Part shown: positions 57,650 to 64,000 of the stretch, piece by piece
Layout of the letters: each line of letters starts with the position of its first letter
Numbering within the stretch: the stretch's first letter is position 1
Source: Tricholoma matsutake
Taxonomy: Eukaryota; Basidiomycota; Agaricomycetes; Agaricales; Tricholomataceae
NCBI GenBank assembly: GCA_026075535.2
Contig: AP026546.1
Span: 10,850,001-10,914,000 of the forward strand
DNA: 64,000 nt
Direction of reading: 5' to 3'
Position numbers and translations under genes: made by a program
Notes under the pieces: model-generated
The model's input: only the letters and a program-made list of their open reading frames with translations
Told to the model about the DNA's origin: nothing
Database searches by the model: none

Positions 57650-58242
57650 ATTCAAGGTGCTCATGCACCTGCTACAAAAAACTCTTATGGTGCAGGACAC
57701 AGTTAGACATAAAACTCACCGAGATGGCTCCTCCTCAGCCTCAATCCCTCTCCCTTGGATAAAGACTACTAAAGAAGAGGGAGGTACTGCTGTCCTCACT
57801 GCCCATGATGATGACCTTTGCCCAGTGGCTGCTCTCAACAACCATCTTTTCATTAACTCCAATGTCCCCACTGACCCTCCCCTCTTTACCTTTGAGACAC
57901 CTGATCATGGATGGTCTATATATGATGCTCAAGCATCATTTCATCGACAAATGCAAACAGATATGGTTCCAGGAGGGTTTGCAGCTGGTGGACAGGGATA
58001 GTTTCCAAATTGGGGGTTCAGTTGAACTCCTCCTTGCTGGTGTCCTGCCAGAGGTGGTTGCAATGCTAGGTGGATGGACATCTTTGGCATTCCTCCTCTA
58101 TTGGAGGTGAATTGAAGAGATCCTACCTATGAATATTTCCAAAGCCTACAATAGAAAACATATTGAAGAACTTGCTGCAGATTTTGAACAATTCCATATT
58201 AGAAATCACATCCCCTCAAATATCTCAGTTGATGAAACTTAA
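57650..58242 (+). pseudogene. Tyrosine recombinase of the Ngaro/DIRS-like element
   Basis: Frame 57,657-58,001 carries DDDLCPVAALNNHL and PLFTFETPDHGW; the shifted frame 57,805-58,110 carries IGGSVELLLAGVLPEVVAMLGGW and LLYWRR, continuing with a helical tail to TAA at 58,240-58,242. In the family the HxxR box is HSFR; here it is DSFQ, so both the His and the Arg are lost, while the candidate catalytic Tyr (LLYWR) remains. CAA for Arg fits CGA to CAA. The enzyme would integrate circular cDNA without target duplication. It is inactive here. Confidence 0.8.
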
Positions 58243-58684
58243 CTTACCATGTTGTACCTACTTGCAAATGTTACAAACATATTTTCTTGAGACCTTTGCT
58301 CATCATTGTCAGAGCTCTCACTCCTTGGGGTAAGCAGCATTTCTCCTACTGCAATCTGACTGTAGTGAGCTTGAGCTCTGTTTGGATTAGTCTGGATTCA
58401 TGTCTGTCAAAATACAGTCCAATTCGACCTATCCTTGTGCTCAGAACCTTCTGACTTCTTCCTTGATTTTTCAAGCTGAACTTAAGTTTTTGAGAATTCA
58501 GAGACACTGAAATTAATTGCCTTCACAGGGCCATTTCAAGTCTGGTTCACACATCAGAATTCTCATTACCAAGCTTGGCGCAGTGGCAAGGCAATGAGGA
58601 AGAAAGAACTGAAGGTTCTTCCCCAAACATGGAAATTCAGATTAAACATGAAATGATTATATAAGAATTTCCATCCCTCTTATA
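58243..58684. other. No gene recognised
   Basis: Sequence between the YR element and the chromovirus fragment. It should contain the right terminal repeats of the YR element if any remain; none were recognised. Confidence 0.4.
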
Positions 58685-60000
58685 TCTTGGATTGACATAA
58701 TGGCTACTTAGCTTATCTACACCCTCTTCCTGTTCCAGAGAGTTGTTGGGATGTTGTCAGTGTCAACTTTGTGGTGGAGTTGCCAGAGTTCTCTGCAAAT
58801 AGCTGACTTTATCCTGACTACTTTAGCTGCCCTGAGATGCCCTGAGGAGTGTAAATTATGCAGATAGCACAAACTCATAATTAGTAATTTAATCCAAAAG
58901 GTCATGTGATATTAAATTTATATTGACAATGATAGATTACACTAAATTTAGCCTTCTCAGGGCATCACAAGGCAGCCAGGGTAACCAGGATAAAGTCAGT
59001 TTTTGCAGAGTTGAATGGGTTTGATGTGGTGATGTGCACAGTTGATTCAGTGGGAAAATGTACTCACTTCATTCTCACTCACACCACTGTCAGAACCCTG
59101 GGTGCCACCTGACTCTATCTCCACCATGTGTGGAAATTACATGGACTTCCTGGTGCTTTCCTCTCCAACTGTGCCCATCAGTTCATGGCAGAGTTCACTC
59201 ATGAGCTCTACTGACTTCTGGGGATCAAACTCCTTGCTTCAACTGCCTATCACCTGCAAACTTGGCCAGACTGAGTGAGTCAACCAGGAACTGGAGAAGT
59301 ACATCCACATCTTCATCAATAAGTGCCAGGACAATTGGGACAATCTTCTCCCCTTGGCCAAGTTTGGATACAACAACCATGTCCATGCATCCACTCAACA
59401 GACCCCTTTCCTCTTACACACTTGATGGCATCCACACATGGGATTTGAACCTCACCAAACTCCCTGACATATCGTGATGGTGAATGAGTTCACAGAATGC
59501 ATGAGGGATAGCTTGGAGGAGGTAAAGGCAGCCTCAGGGAAGGCAAAGGATGACATGGCATGCTTTTACAACCAACACCATTCTCCGACCCCTCAGTACA
59601 AGGTTAGTGATTGAGTCTATCTTGAGTCCAGTGACATCTCCACTACACGTCCATCCAAGAAACTTGCTCATTGCTTCCTGGGACCTTTCCCCATTGTCAA
59701 GTGTGTTGGAATGCATGCCTATCATTTGTGCCTCCCAGCCTGCATGTCCAGACTCCACCCAGTCTTCCATGTCATCAAACTCCTTCCACCTCCCCCAGAT
59801 CCATTCCCAGGACACTATTCACATCCACCACCACCACCTATAGTGATTGAGGGAGAACTCCAGCATGAAGTTGAGTCAATCTTGGACAGCTGGAAAACTC
59901 CAGTATTTGGTGTACTGGAAGGGTTATGGGTATGAGGAGAACTCATGGGTTGAAGAGTCCAATGTGAACACCCCTCAGTTAGTCAAGGAATTCCACTGAT
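58685..60000 (+). pseudogene. Chromovirus family 2: integrase, GPY segment and chromodomain
   Basis: Left of the MITE the frame reads AYLHPLPVPESCWDVVSV and FVVELPE; right of it the frame resumes NGFDVVMCTVDSVGKCTHF and HHVWKLHGLPG. It then loses catalytic residues (NCAHQF in place of the SDRGPQF type; a stop in the TER box), followed by QELEKYIHIFINKCQDNWD, HVHASTQQTPFLL, FLGPFPIVK, SRLHPVFHVIKL and [11 protein letters not shown] final frame change gives the chromodomain [21 protein letters not shown]. Clearly a truncated Ty3/Gypsy chromovirus, unrelated in LTR to family 1. Confidence 0.9.
58791..59006. mobile_element. 216-bp MITE inside the chromovirus integrase
   Basis: Inverted ends of about 47 bp: CTGACTTTATCCTGACTACT from 58,803 pairs with the reverse complement CTGACTTTATCCTGGTTACC at the right end, both continuing to a GATGCCCTGAG word. 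The short AT-rich centre has no coding capacity. AGAGTT occurs on both sides (58,785-58,790 and 59,007-59,012), and removing the element with one copy restores the integrase frame (ELPE-LNGFDVVM). Confidence 0.88.
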
Positions 60001-60094
60001 GGCACACTGCTACACTGTGTCACATTCAAGTCCCTGACTTTGGTCATATGCAATTTCAAATGCATTGGGGCAATGCATCTTAGAGAGGGGGTAA

Positions 60095-60509
60095 TGTAAG
60101 GGGACTAGGGTGTACCCCATGTGTTTTTCCTATTTTTTATGTTCATCCTATATTTTTCCTCACTTCATTTCCTCCTATTCTTCATTTTCTATGATTTTTC
60201 CTTATTTTATTACTAATTTTCCTTTCTATCACATTTGTGCATATTGACAGTTTTATAGTTAGAGGTGGAGTACCCCTTCCGACATCTACCCCTTGGTATG
60301 ATGTCATTTGGCAGCCTTGATCTGCCTATCTCTGCCTTTCCTATTTTTAGGTTATTATTTGATTTTTGCAGTCTTCACATATACTGGGCATTGGCAAAGG
60401 GGTCCTCTCTTTGGATTTCCCTTTGCTAGGTACGCCTCCAACCCCTGTAGTATGTACTATAATTTTAACTTTGGATTTCCCTTTGCTAGAGGCTAAGGTT
60501 GTCCTTATA
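60095..60509 (+). repeat. 3' LTR of chromovirus family 2
   Basis: 415 bp, TGTAAGGGGACTAGG..GTCCTTATA, directly preceded by a polypurine tract AGAGAGGGGGTAA (60,082-60,094). It matches the solo LTR at 14,702-15,126. The 5' end of the element is missing, so there is no target duplication to test. Confidence 0.92.
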
Positions 60510-60799
60510 GCCCCTCATTGGACTCTCCTGACAACCACAACACCTGCATTCATCTCCCCCCTTTGATCCTACCAATCCCCCCATAATCGCCCCTTCTACA
60601 CCTTGGTCCTCATTAGAATCTGCCAACCAATCCCATGCCCAATCCTTTGATCAAGTTAATCTAGGCTGAAAGCCACTACTGGATGGTACAGCTGGGACAG
60701 CTGGAGAGCACAAGATATCTATTGTGGGCATCTTGTCAGACATTGTTGATAAGTTATAGGCAAAGTCCAGAGAAGGAGAGTTGCCAGGTTGGGAGAATC

Positions 60800-61323
60800 T
60801 CAGGTAGATCGGGTTCTCTAGTTCATGGCAAGTCTATCAGCATCGAAGGATCAATTTCTCAGGAGACAAGTTGATTGTGCACTACCTGACATTTGGACAT
60901 GAAATCATGTCTACTCTCTTCTTCAATGTCAACACCAATGACACCATAGGTCACTCTTTCTGCAGATGTTGATTTGGAAGATGGTATCAAGAGTCCAGAT
61001 TTCAGTCTGTACAAGGACCACTCCACGAAGCAACTCCTAACACAGCATGGCCAACAGTTGTCTGGGAAGTGGCCTATAGTGAGAATGAGCAGAAACTTGT
61101 GTATGATCTTGGGAGATATGTTGCTTGTTGCCTCAGCAGGGTGTGGCTAGCAATTGGTGTGAAAATTGAGCACAATCCTGCTGTGCCAGTGGGACAACAA
61201 CTGTGAGGATTGAAGGTGACATGTGCATTCTGGGAAGCAGACTATGCCAAAATGTTCGCAGGTTATGCTGATGAGGCTAAGGTAGGTGACATCTATTTCC
61301 AGCACATTATGGAAGCGGCTTAG
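60800..61323 (+). pseudogene. Fungal protein resembling Uma2-type nuclease family, degenerate
   Basis: Pieces in three frames read INFSGDKLIVHYLTFGHEI, SPDFSLYKDHSTKQLL and PTVVWEVAYSENEQKLVYDL followed by GRYVACCLSRVWLAIGVKIE and TCAFWEADYAKMFAGYADEA. The SPDFSLY and VVWEVAYSE blocks match a family of Agaricomycete hypothetical proteins that resemble Uma2-like PD-(D/E)XK nucleases (acidic residue in the SPD box, Glu in the WEV box). The nuclease link is an inference from motif spacing. Stops and frameshifts indicate a pseudogene. Confidence 0.4.
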
Positions 61324-61647
61324 TAAGCACCAAGAGTGGCCAAATGTTCATTTTGAAAAAAAATTTGGAAATTTTCAGTGCAGATTCATATTTTTTTAAA
61401 CTGAATTTGGATTTTCATTATTATATGGGCTATTTATGGCAGTTCTTACTGTCAGAAAGACCCCAGCTGTTAATTAACAAGCAGACTGGGCACAAGACAT
61501 AAGTATGAAGTACATTCTCATGATCCATACACCACATGTAGGTCATGTGTAGGTCACGTGATGTGGCCAAATGTTATGGACCTGAAATTTTGAAAGTTGT
61601 TCTGTTTTGCTCCAAACATTGGTAGAAATAGGTAGAATTGAAAAACA

Positions 61648-62288
61648 TTGGAAAAAGTTTGCATGTCTACTCCTTGGTCACTTGACATAAATTGGGGGAA
61701 CAAACTTATACAAACTCTTGCCATACATGTGAACTATAGATCCTATAGGCTACAATTGCTAAAATGTGGCAAATGTAGTATGGAGGGCAAGGAGGGCAAG
61801 TTTGGCTTATATAATAAGGTGCTGGAAATAGATGTCATCTACCTTAGTGACTATGTTGTGCCTGCCGCAACTAAGTTTTCATGTGTTTCAAAATTTGATG
61901 GAAAGTACATAAAGTTTGTGGTTTCCCAACATGCTCTGTACATGGGAAGTGCCTTTCCTCTGGAATGCCTTACAACTCACTAATATCTATGTTTGGGTTG
62001 TAGATTCTTCCTGAAGAAGCAAATGGGTCCACAGCAATGAACATTCTAAACAAGCATCTCTATCATACTTCAGAGGCAGAGAATCAAGATGAGCCTGTGA
62101 TAACCATTCCATTTTCAACACTTCAATGCATAATCAGCATCCATGAAAAACAGCAGAATTGCTTTGAAATCAGCCACAATATCAAGAAGTGTCCATATGA
62201 TGGTGGGGACTTATTTGAAAAGAAGAATAAAGAGGATGATGCTGGAGAAATCAAATGCTTGAAACAGCCTCATGTTAAAGATGCCTAG
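61648..62288 (+). pseudogene. Two unassigned consecutive ORFs
   Basis: Frames 61,648-61,983 (111 codons, with a LKCGKCS cysteine pair and a TKFSCVSKFDGKYIKFVVS block) and 62,037-62,288 (83 codons, with IKKCPYDGGDLF and a Lys/Asp-rich tail) are on one strand, 53 bp apart, with a possible intron between (a GTTGTAG word ends near 62,003). Probably exons of one gene. No family recognised. Confidence 0.35.
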
Positions 62289-62559
62289 GCTGCTCCTGAC
62301 ATGACATCTATGGTAAGTTAGTTAGACTACGTAATGCAACCTACTAACTCATTACCAAAGGATGCAACACTCTTCACTTCCATTCTCAGAACTTGATACC
62401 GTACTTGCTTATGCCTATGAACACTATGCCTATAAATATTACTTTTTTTGATATGTTTTCTTGCCTCCACTGAATTGGAGATACTCGATGTTAGATAAAT
62501 GACTTCAAATTATTTCTAACTGATGGGGTGTCCAAGGGTCTTGGATTTTCCAGGATGAT

Positions 62560-63965
62560 GGCCAACTGTTGCAGTGTTGATGGCCAACCGTTTTGAGGTT
62601 ATGGCTGACCAAAACTCAGCTGAACACTCTAGCTTGCCATACTTCCCTGCACAAAGTTGCAGGAACCCTGTTTAAAGGGGATGATGTATAAACCATTCCT
62701 GAACACACTTCCTGTCCACACACATTGAACATCACACTCCAGTAGATTGACCCTGTCTCACACTTTCCTAGGAAGTGTTTGCTGCCATAACCATCTTCAA
62801 TGTGTACAGTGTCCAAGTCAAATCATTGGAGGATTGCTGTGTCCCAGGTAGCAGAAAAAGGCATTTGAGGGCAAGATTTTGAGTGAAGTTGGCAAGCATA
62901 GCAGGAACAGACAAAGTATGCAATGGAATCATAGAGGTCAGGCCAGTAGTAGCATTCAGACAAAAGTCTGTATGTGCTGTCATGTCCCCGATGTCCAACT
63001 TCATTATGTACCTGGGATATCAGCAATTTCTGGTGGTCAAGGTCAGTAATCACTAGACGCGGACTCTTCCCTTTTTTCTCAGTCTTCCAAAGACAGTTGT
63101 CATGCAGAATAAAATTTTGGGAGTGTTTCCAAAATGACCAACACTCCATTTGAGACTTGAAATCAGGGATAATGCCATCCTTCAGATAGCATAACAAGTT
63201 CTGCCATAACCCTTCAGGTTTGCCCTCTTGTCTGCCATGTACATGAGAGATCGTTTGGACATCTTGCAAGTCAACATCCGAATACAGAACATCCTCATAA
63301 CTCTGTCTTGAGGTAGGATGATTAGGTGAATAAGAAACACCCAGGTGCATATCAGGATCATGTAGGACTGAAGGGGGCTCACCTTTGCAAAGATCAGCCA
63401 TGTACTCATATCCATAACTTTTGATTTCAACTTGACAGATATCATCACCAAGGGTCACTTCTACCCAAGTCCACGACAGCGAGTTTCTGTTTTCAAATTC
63501 ATGGCCCATATAGGTTGTCAAATTTGTTGACTTCAGTAGTGAGTGATCTATGAGTGAGCCAGTCTTCCTGTTGGGATCGAAGAAAGCAGGGTCAAAAGCA
63601 AAAGTGTTGTAGTGGCAGATTCAAGCACCAGGTTTGTTATGCTCATCATCATCCTCATCCAGTCCCAGGCAACAAACTGTCAACATTGAAGTAGGGGACT
63701 CATATGAGCCAAATGGAGCATCAGGAATACAACAAGGTGATGACATGAGCGAGCAAAGTAAATTGGTTGTGAAAGTTGTTGAGGGGATGGGAGGAAGAGA
63801 AAAATGAGCAGAGAGAGAGAGTAGTGGGGAGCATTCAGTCTCGGAAAATGTCATACAGCCCACTAGTTTGGCGAGGTCCTCTTCAGCATCTTCTTCCTCT
63901 GAGTCATCCAGTGTGCGTTTCTGATGAGACAGTCCATCAGGAGCTTGGTGCTTCTCAGCAGGCAC
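62560..63965 (-). pseudogene. Third Ty3/Gypsy lineage: RNase H tail and integrase, runs off the window
   Basis: Frame 63,621-63,965 opens with PAEKHQAPDGLSHQKRT, the RNase H end of a basidiomycete Gypsy lineage, followed by an acidic SEEEDAEEDLAKLVG linker. Frame 62,823-63,521 then has ESP-type linker sequence and the integrase zinc domain: HNEVGHRGHDSTYRLLSECY and CSCYACQLHSK. Frame 62,616-62,816 begins the catalytic core (DTVHIEDGYGSKHFL). RT and gag would lie beyond 64,000. Inactivated by stops between frames. Confidence 0.82.
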
Positions 63966-64000
63966 ATGGTTAATTTCAAAGTCAAAAAGGGAGAGGTACA

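Noticed and set aside
1..64000. tRNA, rRNA, CRISPR array or riboswitch
   Set aside because: No cloverleaf-like A/B box pairs, rRNA core sequence or evenly spaced identical direct repeats with unique spacers were seen on reading both strands; the 17-bp and 55-bp arrays have no unique spacers.

Overview
The window looks like a transposon-dominated, gene-poor stretch of a basidiomycete (Agaricomycete) nuclear genome. The reasons are: Ty3/Gypsy chromoviruses, a Ty1/Copia element primed by an initiator-Met half-tRNA site, a CACTA transposase, a tyrosine-recombinase (Ngaro/DIRS-like) retroelement, a KDZ-type C-terminus and a DUF6729-like protein all sit together, and short GT..AG introns of about 49-64 bp fit the one region where spliced coding can be followed. 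CpG is scarce almost everywhere, with TG and CA in its place. No order or species can be named from the sequence. I saw no rRNA, tRNA gene or CRISPR array, and nothing that is clearly an intact housekeeping gene.

Layout. 1-1.6 kb: no gene. 1.9-4.5 kb (+): a multi-exon DUF6729-like gene with in-frame TGA codons. 5.9-6.6 kb (-): C-terminal part of a KDZ-type transposase. 8.5-11.7 kb (-): a decayed but nearly full CACTA (Tnp2/Transposase_21) gene, followed by an array of ~180-bp repeats. 14.7-15.1 kb: a solo LTR with ATGGT target duplications. 15.75-17.4 kb: a shortened collinear copy of 33.5-37.8 kb. 17.47-30.76 kb (-): a broken Copia element (5' LTR, PBS, gag, protease and integrase on the right, RNase H on the left) interrupted by an inverted-repeat-ended, minisatellite-rich segment, itself interrupted by a complete 6.2-kb Gypsy chromovirus (20,429-26,649; 400-bp LTRs, GTACT target duplication). 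34.47-34.89 kb: a solo LTR of that Gypsy family (ATGTC duplication).

35.68-50.18 kb is the largest structure: a ~14.5-kb segment bounded by ~3.3-3.7-kb inverted arms, each holding an array of ~180-bp repeats, around a ~7.5-kb core with unassigned genes. 50.4-54.7 kb (-) holds coiled-coil and Gly/Glu-periodic proteins, a perfect 84-bp-arm palindrome and a 137-bp direct repeat. 56.1-58.24 kb (+): RT, RNase H and tyrosine recombinase of an Ngaro/DIRS-like element. 58.68-60.51 kb (+): the 3' end of a second chromovirus, with a 216-bp MITE inside its integrase, ending in an LTR of the same family as the solo LTR at 14.7 kb. 60.8-61.3 kb: remains of a fungal protein resembling Uma2-type nucleases. 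62.6-64 kb (-): a third Gypsy lineage running off the window.

How it fits together. The autonomous elements are all inactivated. In the Gypsy element all the in-frame pol stops are TGA, fitting CGA to TGA, and my hand alignment of its two LTRs puts 20 of 22 differences at former CpG sites. This indicates CpG-directed C-to-T change (methylcytosine deamination or a RIP-like process) as the main inactivating force. The Gypsy element's 11-nt self-priming complementarity is the clearest functional signal in the window.
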